Origin: Halothermothrix sp.
GTDB taxonomy: Bacteria; Bacillota; Halanaerobiia; DY22613
Length of the DNA stretch: 64,000 nt
Assembly: GCA_016841825.1 (NCBI GenBank)
Contig: JAENYK010000001.1
Location: forward strand, 620,001 to 684,000
Direction of reading: 5' to 3'
Part shown: piece by piece, positions 38,053 to 46,549 of the stretch
Numbering within the stretch: position 1 is the first letter of the stretch
Layout: every line of letters begins with the position of its first letter
Notes under the pieces: model-generated
The model's database searches: none
What the model saw: only the letters and a program-made list of their open reading frames with translations
Told to the model about the DNA's origin: nothing
Program-made: the position numbers and the translations under genes

Positions 38053-38209
38053 AATATATTATTCACCTCAAATATTTGCTTAGGACACACGCCTCTTTTC
38101 GGAATACTAAATATATTGTATCATATCTGTGCACCTGAGTAAATCAATATAAGGTTACAAATATTAGTATTTTTTAATCGGTTTAGTATATTTAAAATAA
38201 AATTAACTT

Positions 38210-38233
38210 AGGGGTTAGTCTGAACTAACCCCT
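38210..38233 (-). terminator. Terminator of the DUF4097-like gene
   Basis: AGGGGTTAG/CTAACCCCT stem with a 6-base loop, 14 bases after the stop, followed on the minus strand by an A/T-rich tail. Confidence 0.65.
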
Positions 38234-38246
38234 TTAGTCAACACTT

Positions 38247-39101
38247 TCATTGTAAAGTAACAGTTCCGTCATCCATAGTAAAAGTTACATTGGCAGAACC
38301 TCCTGCTAACTCATAGATACGCATCTCTTCACTATTGTATGTCAGCGTATATTCTGCTTCAGAAAATACTCCTCCGCCATCTATAGTGAACTCTCCTCCA
38401 CCTCTAAGTACATCAAGAACAATATGACCATCATCTGCAACAAACCTATAGTATCCATCATCAGCAAGATCTGTCGCTATATCAACAGTACCATCATCAG
38501 TTTTTACATCAATTCTGTGAAAAGAACTATCATCACAGATCAGATCACCATCGTCAATTCTGGCATATAACTTTCCGTGACTGTCATCTAATCTAACTAC
38601 CCCATCGTCCATCGTAATATTATAGACATCACTCTGTGTATCAGAAAGATTAGCTATTCCATCATCCATATCGAGAGAGACATTTCCGGAGATGTTCACA
38701 ATTTGGTAACGATCATCATCTCCGATTAGGTTCAAACTAACACCTTGCGGTACTTCAATTAATATAGTATAAGTTACATCTGTACTCATAATCATTACGC
38801 CTGAATTTTTTCTATCCTGGATCTTCAGATTACCATTGACCTCCTTAATGCTCAAATCATAAGGGCTTACCAATATTCCCCTGACATTACACCGATATTC
38901 CAACTTCAGATGAACATCTTCTCGCTCACTTCCAATAATCGTTACCGCAGCGTCATCTGTATCCAATTCTAAAGTTCCGTTAAGTGCAATCGCATATAGT
39001 TCGTCGACAGAATATGTTATTTCCTGAGCATTTATTGAATGACAACCCGAAACAACAGTTACCAGACAAAAAAATAAAAGTACTATGATACCTTTTTTCA
39101 C
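38247..39101 (-). CDS. DUF4097-like beta-helix lipoprotein
   Basis: 284 residues, GTG start behind GGGGGAAGG. A lipoprotein signal (LVTVVSGC, Cys at about 20) anchors it outside the inner membrane. The rest is repetitive beta-strand sequence: NVSLDMDDGIANL, YNITMDDGVVRL, YARIDDGDLI, DVKTDDGTVDI and FVADDGHIVL, ending TFTMDDGTVTL. The spaced DDG turns fit the stacked coils of DUF4097/DUF2807 proteins, which are linked to envelope stress sensing or adhesion. Acidic turns could bind calcium. Function unproven. Confidence 0.8.
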   Translation of the reverse strand: MKKGIIVLLFFCLVTVVSGCHSINAQEITYSVDELYAIALNGTLELDTDDAAVTIIGSEREDVHLKLEYRCNVRGILVSPYDLSIKEVNGNLKIQDRKNSGVMIMSTDVTYTILIEVPQGVSLNLIGDDDRYQIVNISGNVSLDMDDGIANLSDTQSDVYNITMDDGVVRLDDSHGKLYARIDDGDLICDDSSFHRIDVKTDDGTVDIATDLADDGYYRFVADDGHIVLDVLRGGGEFTIDGGGVFSEAEYTLTYNSEEMRIYELAGGSANVTFTMDDGTVTLQ

Positions 39102-39248
39102 TAGAACCTTCCCCCTTTAATCTTAATTGACAACTTCTTATGTATAGAAAAATTATTCCATTGACAGTCCCGGTGATCATCCGGGGAGAAATAACTTTAT
39201 GATTATAGACGATCTATTTTCAAAATATGTTCCCAAAAATAAAAAAAA

Positions 39249-39274
39249 CCTCCAACCACATCAGCAATTGGAGG
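39249..39274 (-). terminator. Terminator of the amidohydrolase gene
   Basis: CCTCCAA/TTGGAGG hairpin, with eight T following on the minus strand, 20 bases after the stop. Confidence 0.8.
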
Positions 39275-39293
39275 CTTAATCTCTTTCTATCTT

Positions 39294-40454
39294 TTACAAA
39301 CTATGAACAGTCTCTCCATTAACCAGAGTTTTTACTACATGGGTCATCGTCTCAAATGGATGTCCATCCCAGATAACGATATCGGCATCTTTCCCAACCT
39401 CTAAGCTGCCTACACGATCTCCAACACCCAAAATCTCGGCAGCATTAATTGTGATAGCTTTGAGTGCATCTTCTTCCTTCATTCCATGGCGTACAGCCAG
39501 ACCTGCACAGATAGGCAGATACTGTAAAGGAATAACTGGATGGTCAGTCATTAAAGCCACTTTGATACCGGCCTTTGCCAGAATACCAGGAGTATCAAAA
39601 GTCATATCTTTTAACTCATACTTAGCACGATTGCCCAGAGTTGGACCAACTATCGCCGGAACATTAGCAGCTTTTAGTTCTTCAACAATCTTATGCCCCT
39701 CAGTACAATGCTCTAAAGTCACATTAATATCAAATTCTTTAGCGATCCGTAAGATAGTCAGAATATCATCATGGCGGTGAGCATGAGCTTTTAACGGAAG
39801 CTCTTTAGTTAATAGACGTGCCATACTCTCCCACTTCAAATCCCGTTCTACAGGCTTACCTTCTTTTTCAGCATGTTTTTGTTTATCCAGATAATTTTGT
39901 GCTTTAACCAGAGCGTCTCTCATTACAGCAGCAGTTCCCATACGGGTTACAGGTAATTGAAAGCCACTTCTTGTTCCATAAACCCGTTTAGGATTCTCAC
40001 CAAAAGCACCTTTGATACCACAAGGATTCAAAATCACCATCTCATCAACGGTCCGACCATGTGTCTTCATAACCAGATTCTCGCCGCCAATAACATTGGC
40101 GCTACCAGGGCCAGTCATCACAGTAGTAATACCACCTTTGATCGCATCCCTAAAGCCTTCATCTTCAGGATTTATCCCATCAATAGCTCTCATCTGTGGG
40201 GTCGCTGGATCAGATACTTCGTTATAATCCCGACCTTCCCAGCCAATCCCTTCCTCACCAATACCCAAATGAGTATGGGCATCAATAATCCCAGGAGTCA
40301 CAACCATGCCAGCTGCATCAATCACTTCTGCGCCAGCCGGAACGTCAATATTCTCCCCAACAGCAATGATCTTGCCATTCTCAATAAGAATCGTACCATT
40401 TGCAAATACTTCACCTACAGCTGTGTAAACTTTGCCATTAATTATAGCTTTCAT
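39294..40454 (-). CDS. Amidohydrolase-superfamily protein
   Basis: 386 residues. The metal-dependent amidohydrolase fold shows GIIDAHTHLG (first HxH), AHAHRHDD, LEHCTEGH and MTDHPVIP (metal Asp). It ends AAEILGVGDRVGSLEVGKDADIVIWDG, typical of imidazolonepropionase- and dihydroorotase-like enzymes. The substrate is not determinable. It is cytoplasmic (no signal peptide). Nearby are an M20 peptidase and an asparaginase-like enzyme, so amide or peptide salvage is possible. GGAGGTAAGAT precedes the ATG. Confidence 0.87.
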   Translation of the reverse strand: MKAIINGKVYTAVGEVFANGTILIENGKIIAVGENIDVPAGAEVIDAAGMVVTPGIIDAHTHLGIGEEGIGWEGRDYNEVSDPATPQMRAIDGINPEDEGFRDAIKGGITTVMTGPGSANVIGGENLVMKTHGRTVDEMVILNPCGIKGAFGENPKRVYGTRSGFQLPVTRMGTAAVMRDALVKAQNYLDKQKHAEKEGKPVERDLKWESMARLLTKELPLKAHAHRHDDILTILRIAKEFDINVTLEHCTEGHKIVEELKAANVPAIVGPTLGNRAKYELKDMTFDTPGILAKAGIKVALMTDHPVIPLQYLPICAGLAVRHGMKEEDALKAITINAAEILGVGDRVGSLEVGKDADIVIWDGHPFETMTHVVKTLVNGETVHSL

Positions 40455-40530
40455 ATCTTACCTCCTACTCAACTTTATTCACTCCTAATAATTATTTCGA
40501 CTTACGAAACAAAAATCCTCCTAACTTTTT

Positions 40531-42891
40531 CTAAATTTTTATCTTCCAGAATAATCTTTTAATGCTCTGGTCGATTGTTCCGGCCACCCGGGCTGCATAA
40601 CTTCCAGCATAATCATTCTGAATCATCGTAAAATGTTTCTGAGCTTCTTCAGATTGCCCCATCAAAGAATAGATTATTCCCAGGAAAAAATGTCCTTTTC
40701 GATAATGTCTATCCAACTCGATAGCTTGCTGCAAATCCTCTACAGCCTGATTAAGATTTCCCTTCATAAAAGCTTCCATACCTGCTGTAAAGGCAATCTT
40801 TGCTTCATCAGGAGTGTTTTCATCTTCATTTTTCAGAGTGCGAATCACAGTAAAATAACTAAAAAACTTATTCATCAGTTCACGCTCTTCGACAGTCAAA
40901 TACTGATTAATGCTATCCAATTCCTTACTCTGACTTCCCAGAACTTCACCCCGAAGACCTTTAACTACTGTCAGCAGAATATATGCTTCAAATTCATCTC
41001 CTTCCAGCAGAGTAGCTTCAGTCCAAAAGTTAATCGCCAGATTCAGATTTCCCTGTTTTAGTTCTTTTAACCCCAGATATAATCCCGAAATACTGCCAGG
41101 CTGAAACTGATATGCTTTCTCAAAACATTGTAGAGCATAGATTGGGTCTGCTTCCACATGCAGCAAACCAATCTTTTCATAAATTTGCGAAAGACCAGGC
41201 TGTAAGCTCTGGTCTCCCAACATTTGAAAACGTTCGATAGCCCGATCAAAGATCTCCTCAGCTTCCTGTACCAGATTATATTGTAAGAGAATCTCACCTA
41301 CTCTAATATAAGTATAAATATTAGTCTCCTCATATTGTAGTGCCTGGTACCAATATTCTTTGGCATCTGCTTCACGCCCCATCTGCCAGAAAACCTTCCC
41401 TAATTTGATATTCAAATCCGTATTTCGTGGATTCATCTGTAAAGACTGTTCATAGGCAACCAAAGCCTCTTCAATTTGAGCCTGGCGGAGATAAAAATCA
41501 CCCAATTGTAAATAATTCCACCAATGTTCATCAATTCTGGTCGCATCCTTAAAGGCGGATAATGCTCCTTCCAGATCACCTATTTTCTCACAATATCTGG
41601 CCAGCTTTATCACAGGCAGGCTTTCTTCCGGTTCCAGAGATCTAGCCTGTTCAAACTGCTCAAAAGCTTGATCTAAGAGATTATTCTCCAGATACAGATC
41701 ACCCAAATAGATCATGTATTGATAACTATCTGGTTTGATTTCTACCAACTTTTCACCAGCCTGAATGGCTTTACTCTGCATTCGTTTATCCTGACTGCTA
41801 ATATTTCGATAACTCCAGAATAAACGTTCCCAATAAATAAAATTCAAATTTTCAAATTCTACAGCCCGTTCATATGCATCTTGAGCTAACATCGGATTAT
41901 TTATCTTATCATAAAGAGTCCCTAACAAGAAGTATCTTGCACCATTCTCCCCTTTCTCCAAAACCACCAATAACTGATTAACTGCCTCTTCATACTCGCC
42001 CAATGTCTGGTAGATCTTCGCCATCTCTTCCCGATATTCTAATTTAGGATTCAAAGCAAGAGCTTTATCCAATTCCTCTAAAGCATTATTCCAGAAACTC
42101 TGTTGTTTATACAACATCGCTAATTTAAAATGTAAGTCATCATCAGCCGGATTTTCTAAAATGTCAGTTCGCAAATTATCTACGGCTTTATTCCAGGCGT
42201 CAGGTAATGTCCGGGCAAATGAATCAACTCCCTGATTTACTTTCCAGTTAACAAATACCATCTCCAGAATCATTCGTCCATCATCACCGCTTACCCGAAT
42301 CGTTTCCGGCAAAAGAACTCCCGAATAATACTCTTTCCAATTAACATATTCAATAACAGCCATCAACTTTTTAGCTGCATTCAGTACCTTAATCTCAGTA
42401 ATAATCTTCTTCTCCCGGTTCATCATAACTTCCTGAAATACATATCCATTGTTCAATCCAAACACTATCGTATTTTCATCTTCACTGAGAATCTCCACCT
42501 CATAATCATAACCAATCCTGAGTAAGGGCTCTTCAACTATTGAGCGCCGTTGAATCGGTAACGCATTCTGCAGTAAATAATAATCTGGTGGTAAATAAAA
42601 CCAGGGAATAGCTCCAATCATTCTGCCAATATCAGTCCCTTTCAGCTGCCAGAAAGTATGATCAGCACTATAATCGGTTCTAGTACCATCTTTCAACAAG
42701 CCAATACGATATGTCAAAATAGTATCATGCAAATTAATCCGGGTCAAAATCTCACCCTGAAAATTTTCTGCAAGATGTAACTGTTTTAATACTTCCTTAA
42801 GATATACCTCTGCAGGATTTTCAGCTGCCATAATTCCAGAAGTATTGAAGAGGAGGAAAAGGCAAAATAAAAGTACTACTTTTTTCTTCAA
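40531..42891 (-). CDS. Exported protein: LolA-like N-domain fused to many TPRs
   Basis: 786 residues from a TTG at 42891, behind AAAGGAGGGAG; the ATG at 42933 has no ribosome site. A signal peptide (KKKVVLLFCLFLLFNTSGIMAA) precedes a ~220-residue beta-rich domain resembling LolA/outer-membrane lipoprotein-sorting proteins (GVLLPETIRVSGDDGRMILE). About 13 tetratricopeptide units follow, for example DALHFKL-type, NALEELDKALALNP, LEEALVAYEQSLQMNP and AVEDLQQAIELD. It probably acts as a periplasmic scaffold. A LolA-like domain would fit a diderm envelope. No exact family recognised. Confidence 0.72.
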   Translation of the reverse strand: MKKKVVLLFCLFLLFNTSGIMAAENPAEVYLKEVLKQLHLAENFQGEILTRINLHDTILTYRIGLLKDGTRTDYSADHTFWQLKGTDIGRMIGAIPWFYLPPDYYLLQNALPIQRRSIVEEPLLRIGYDYEVEILSEDENTIVFGLNNGYVFQEVMMNREKKIITEIKVLNAAKKLMAVIEYVNWKEYYSGVLLPETIRVSGDDGRMILEMVFVNWKVNQGVDSFARTLPDAWNKAVDNLRTDILENPADDDLHFKLAMLYKQQSFWNNALEELDKALALNPKLEYREEMAKIYQTLGEYEEAVNQLLVVLEKGENGARYFLLGTLYDKINNPMLAQDAYERAVEFENLNFIYWERLFWSYRNISSQDKRMQSKAIQAGEKLVEIKPDSYQYMIYLGDLYLENNLLDQAFEQFEQARSLEPEESLPVIKLARYCEKIGDLEGALSAFKDATRIDEHWWNYLQLGDFYLRQAQIEEALVAYEQSLQMNPRNTDLNIKLGKVFWQMGREADAKEYWYQALQYEETNIYTYIRVGEILLQYNLVQEAEEIFDRAIERFQMLGDQSLQPGLSQIYEKIGLLHVEADPIYALQCFEKAYQFQPGSISGLYLGLKELKQGNLNLAINFWTEATLLEGDEFEAYILLTVVKGLRGEVLGSQSKELDSINQYLTVEERELMNKFFSYFTVIRTLKNEDENTPDEAKIAFTAGMEAFMKGNLNQAVEDLQQAIELDRHYRKGHFFLGIIYSLMGQSEEAQKHFTMIQNDYAGSYAARVAGTIDQSIKRLFWKIKI

Positions 42892-42973
42892 GGGTTCTCC
42901 CTCCTTTAACTTGGACAGTTGGAATTGAGCCACCTCTTTAGAGTAGTGGCAATCTCTCCTTTAGTAACTCTAT

Positions 42974-44158
42974 CTATCCTTTATAATTTAAAGCCAGATT
43001 ACACAATACCCGCATACCAGTGACTAATGCCTTTTCATCAATATTAAATTGAGGATGATGTAATGGATAACTGGTCTCAGGCCCACTATTACTTCCCAAT
43101 CTAAAAAATGCACCGGGAATCTGTTCCAGATAATAAGCAAAATCTTCTCCCCCCATAACCGGGTCTTTAATCAGCTGTACCCCCTCAGAACCCAATACCT
43201 GACGGCCAATATTCTCCACATATTCAGCCATCTCCTGATGATTAACTAAAGGTGGATACATCTTAATGTATTCAAACTCATATTCTGCACCAAAACCAGA
43301 GGTGATTCCTTTAATGATCTCTTCCATTCGTTGTGGAATCTCTGTTCTGACTTCAGGATTTAATGTCCGAATGGTTCCTGTCATCTCCACCTCATCTGCG
43401 ATAATATTATAACGATAACCACCGGTAATCGTACCAATAGTTATTACAACCGGCTGAGTAGGAATAATCTGGCGACTGGCAATATGCTGCAATCCGTTAA
43501 TTACCTGGGCAGCAATAGTAATCGAATCAATAGCCTCATGAGGAGCAGAACCATGACCACCTTTACCTTTAATCTTGACAACAAACTTATCTGGTGCAGC
43601 CATCACTGCTCCATAGCCTAAACCAATCTGGCCAGGTTTAAAATCAGGCCACAAGTGTAAACCAAAGATAGCATCTACATGAGGATTTTCCAACACTCCG
43701 GCTTCCAACATAGGTAAAGCCCCCCCAGGTCCTTCCTCTGCAGGTTGAAAGATGAACTTAACGCTACCTTTAAGTTCAGAACGTAATTGACTCAAAACCT
43801 TAGCTGTCCCTAAAAGAATAGATGTATGACCATCATGACCACAAGCATGCATTTTGCCAGGTATCTGTGATGCATATTCTACACCAGTCTTCTCAGTAAC
43901 AGGTAAGGCATCCATATCTGCTCTTAAAGCAATTACTGGACCAGGATTCTCTCCTGCTAATAATCCAACTACTCCTGTTCGTCCAACCCCGGTCTCTACA
44001 GTAATACCAAGATTTTCAAGATACTCAGCGACTTTCCTTCCAGTATTCTCTTCTTCAAATCCCAATTCCGGATGTTGATGAAACTCTCTTCGCAAAGCGA
44101 TAACTTCTGCCTCTACCTCTGCGGTAAGCTGTTCAACTTTTTTCAGTATCTCTTTCAC
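42974..44158 (-). CDS. M20-family amidohydrolase (aminoacylase/hippurate hydrolase-like)
   Basis: 394 residues from the GTG at 44158, with AAAGGAG upstream; the frame extends to a TTG at 44179. ALRADMDALPVTE and MHACGHDGHTSILLGTA carry the metal-binding Asp/His, then FIFQPAEEGPGGA (Glu base) and MGGEDFAYYLEQIPG. It removes acyl groups from amino acids or short peptides, with two metals. Cytoplasmic. Probably co-transcribed with the asparaginase-like gene, 46 bases upstream. Confidence 0.9.
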   Translation of the reverse strand: MKEILKKVEQLTAEVEAEVIALRREFHQHPELGFEEENTGRKVAEYLENLGITVETGVGRTGVVGLLAGENPGPVIALRADMDALPVTEKTGVEYASQIPGKMHACGHDGHTSILLGTAKVLSQLRSELKGSVKFIFQPAEEGPGGALPMLEAGVLENPHVDAIFGLHLWPDFKPGQIGLGYGAVMAAPDKFVVKIKGKGGHGSAPHEAIDSITIAAQVINGLQHIASRQIIPTQPVVITIGTITGGYRYNIIADEVEMTGTIRTLNPEVRTEIPQRMEEIIKGITSGFGAEYEFEYIKMYPPLVNHQEMAEYVENIGRQVLGSEGVQLIKDPVMGGEDFAYYLEQIPGAFFRLGSNSGPETSYPLHHPQFNIDEKALVTGMRVLCNLALNYKG

Positions 44159-44204
44159 AATTCTCGCTCCTTTCTCCAACTGCTGTCTGTTATAATATCT
44201 GTAA

Positions 44205-45203
44205 CTACATATTGAATGCTGGCTTAATCACACCTATCTCAGTTTGATGATGATTCTTTACAACTGGGTAGCGATGTTTTTCTAGCTTAGCCAATTCTTC
44301 TGCTGTGATCAAACCCAGATCTTCCATAGCTTTTAATACCACCACACTTCTTCCCCGGCTATTACCATCAGCAATCTTCACTGCCAATCCCAATCCCTGT
44401 CCAACAAATCCGACACAATATACAGCTTCAGCACCGGCTTTGGCAAATACTTTACCTTGCATCACTTCCATCAGATCAGTACAGATTCGGTCTGTACCTC
44501 CTATCAGTAATGGATGGGAATACATAGCCTGGGTAATAAATCTCGCTGCTTCCTGATATTTCTCAGATAGAGTCTCCGGCTGACTTAATTTTGCAAAACC
44601 TAAAGCCATATTTCTCAGTGGGAGGCCAAATACGGGTACACCACAACCATCAATTCCCAGCCAAATATCTTCACGGGGGACTTCAGTAACGTCACTAACC
44701 ACATCCAACATTAACTGCTGTAATGGATGATTTATATCTGTATAATTCTCCAAATCCCAACCATAATACACACAAAGCGTTAACATAGCAGAATGTTTGC
44801 CACTACAATTACAATAAATTGGCGTAGGTGTAATACCAGCTTTAAGTAATTTATCTGCACTAGGCTTATGATATGGTAGATGAATTCCACAGTCCAGCTT
44901 ATCTTCAGAAACCCCAATCTTGTGTAAAATACTTCTCACAGTCTCAACATGGACATCTTCACCACTATGTGAGGCACACATTATGGCAATCTCTCTGGAA
45001 GTTAGACTAAACTTTTCGGCAGCCCCAGAAAAAATTATTGGTAACGCCTGAATAGGTTTAGCAGAAGAACGAATAAAAGTCTTCAACTCTGGATCTCCGA
45101 CCGATTTTACTACCTCACCTTGCGCATTAACTAATACCACAGATCCATAATGAATACTTTCCACATATTGTCCCCGATACACATGGACCAACTCGCTAGC
45201 CAT
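44205..45203 (-). CDS. Asparaginase II-like protein
   Basis: 332 residues from the ATG at 45203, behind GGGAGGTAATAG; the frame opens at 45314 but nothing there resembles the family. VHVYRGQYVESIHYGSVVLV, IRSSAKPIQALP and CASHSGEDVHV are the start of the COG4448 family, and YCNCSGKHSAMLTLCVYYGW, GIDGCGVPVFGLPL and LIGGTDRICTDLME follow. It is named after Rhizobium asparaginase II, distinct from type I/II bacterial asparaginases. Likely an L-asparagine amidohydrolase. Confidence 0.85.
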   Translation of the reverse strand: MASELVHVYRGQYVESIHYGSVVLVNAQGEVVKSVGDPELKTFIRSSAKPIQALPIIFSGAAEKFSLTSREIAIMCASHSGEDVHVETVRSILHKIGVSEDKLDCGIHLPYHKPSADKLLKAGITPTPIYCNCSGKHSAMLTLCVYYGWDLENYTDINHPLQQLMLDVVSDVTEVPREDIWLGIDGCGVPVFGLPLRNMALGFAKLSQPETLSEKYQEAARFITQAMYSHPLLIGGTDRICTDLMEVMQGKVFAKAGAEAVYCVGFVGQGLGLAVKIADGNSRGRSVVVLKAMEDLGLITAEELAKLEKHRYPVVKNHHQTEIGVIKPAFNM

Positions 45204-45338
45204 TTCACTATTACCTCCCAATCTATAAATATCAAATTTACTATCACTAGTATATATTCTTAACCCTTCAGGGAATTTCCTTCCCCTAACGAACAAAATC
45301 CTTGAGCTCCCCATTAATTGCCTTTGTTTAAACGAAAA

Positions 45339-45366
45339 ATAAACCCTCCGGCATCAGAGGGTTTAT
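45339..45366 (-). terminator. Terminator of mazF-type gene
   Basis: ATAAACCCTC/GAGGGTTTAT stem with an 8-base loop, followed by TTTTTCG on the minus strand. It lies 43 bases after the toxin stop. Confidence 0.8.
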
Positions 45367-45408
45367 CATTATAACTTTAAGCTAGATTATTTATCGATTT
45401 TGCATTCT

Positions 45409-45753
45409 TTACAATTCGATCAGTCCAAGGCTGATCTCCAAAGCCTCATTTACACGGTCAATAATCTCTTGATCCAAATGGGTCACTTGACGTTGTAGTC
45501 GGCGTTTATCAATAGTGCGAATTTGTTCTAATAGAATGACTGAATCTTTCTCTAAATTACTTTCTTCAGCGTTAATTTCTACATGGGTAGGCAACTTTGC
45601 TTTATCTATTCTGGAAGTGATAGCTGCTACAATTACAGTTGGGCTATATTTATTTCCAATATCATTTTGAATAATTAGAACAGGTCTAATGCCACCTTGT
45701 TCTGACCCGACCACTGGATTCAAATCTGCATAAAAAACATCACCACGTTTCAT
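45409..45753 (-). CDS. mazF: MazF/PemK-type endoribonuclease toxin (EndoA-like)
   Basis: 114 residues from the ATG at 45753; the ORF extends eight codons into the antitoxin end. [31 protein letters not shown] is the MazF core with the catalytic Arg, and [19 protein letters not shown] with the catalytic Thr follows, as in B. subtilis NdoA. It cuts single-stranded mRNA at short sites, in the cytoplasm. The antitoxin stop is 7 bases upstream. Confidence 0.93.
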   Translation of the reverse strand: MKRGDVFYADLNPVVGSEQGGIRPVLIIQNDIGNKYSPTVIVAAITSRIDKAKLPTHVEINAEESNLEKDSVILLEQIRTIDKRRLQRQVTHLDQEIIDRVNEALEISLGLIEL

Positions 45754-45760
45754 CGACACA

Positions 45761-46036
45761 TTACTCACACTCCGCAAGATTTCCCTCGTATGCTAGCAAA
45801 GCCCCATGATCTGCTGCAAAGCCTGCATTAGCAATCTCGAGATTAATTTGACCCATTTCAATATAGCCCTGTTTCATCTTCTCACGAAGCTCTTTCTTTT
45901 GGCGTTCTGCGATGTACATCTGCATTGCTTCCCGTATAAACTGACTACGATTACCATTCTCCTTCTGAACAATTCCGTCTACCTCTTTTAACAAGCTATT
46001 AGGAAGACTAATCATTACCCGTTTCAGGTTACTCAA
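45761..46036 (-). CDS. mazE: Ribbon-helix-helix antitoxin of the MazF pair
   Basis: About 91 residues from a TTG at 46036, after GGGTGG; no ATG is well placed. [21 protein letters not shown] is the RHH strand and helix, as in B. subtilis EndoAI (NdoAI). The C-terminal [19 protein letters not shown] wraps the toxin. It neutralises the downstream toxin and probably represses the operon. A separate small protein at 46414 repeats only the C-terminal part. Confidence 0.88.
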   Translation of the reverse strand: MSNLKRVMISLPNSLLKEVDGIVQKENGNRSQFIREAMQMYIAERQKKELREKMKQGYIEMGQINLEIANAGFAADHGALLAYEGNLAECE

Positions 46037-46240
46037 ACAAAACCACCCCCACAGAAGAGTCAAATTCTTCTATCTCTCTATATATTATATACTTAATGTA
46101 ATATGATTGTCAATAAAATCCTACAATAGCTAATCTAGCATATATATATTTCTATAATAATTGTACTAATAGTTTCTTCAACAGCTAATATTATATACAC
46201 TTTTATTTCATTTAATGCAAAAGTCATAAATTATTTATAT

Positions 46241-46268
46241 AAAAAAAAGAGGCGATTTCTCGCCTCAA
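46241..46268 (-). terminator. Terminator of the antitoxin-tail gene
   Basis: GAGGCG/CGCCTC hairpin with eight T on the minus strand. It overlaps the stop codon of the 49-residue gene and separates it from mazEF. Confidence 0.85.
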
Positions 46269-46414
46269 TCTTCAGTGCTAAACCCTTCTTCAGCCAGTTC
46301 TAGGTTGAGGGCACCCATTTCCACATAACCTAGTCTCAATGCATCCTTAACTTTTTCCTTAAAACGTCCTCGATATTTCTTCCGGTAGTTCTCTCGCCTT
46401 TCTTTCTTTGTCAT
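46265..46414 (-). CDS. 49-residue protein resembling the antitoxin tail only
   Basis: ATG at 46414, TGA at 46265, ribosome site GAGGTGTT. The product has a very basic start (MTKKERRENYRKKYRGRF) and then EKVKDALRLGYVEMGALNLEL followed by AEEGFSTED. The second part aligns with the toxin-binding tail of the adjacent antitoxin ([17 protein letters not shown]): Gly-Tyr-[IV]-Glu-Met-Gly, Asn-Leu-Glu and Gly-Phe are shared. The ribbon-helix-helix is absent. It could be an unlinked anti-toxin, or a regulator of the MazE/MazF ratio. It has its own terminator and is not in the usual gene lists because it is short. Confidence 0.7.
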   Translation of the reverse strand: MTKKERRENYRKKYRGRFKEKVKDALRLGYVEMGALNLELAEEGFSTED

Positions 46415-46549
46415 TTAACACCTCACCCCAATACAGCTTTTTCACAAAAAAAGTATAGATAGATGTGCCAACTGTATATATACATTTCTCCATATTAGGT
46501 CTTTTTCCTGCCCATCAAGAGTAATTGAGGAGTGGTAATTAATGGTCTC

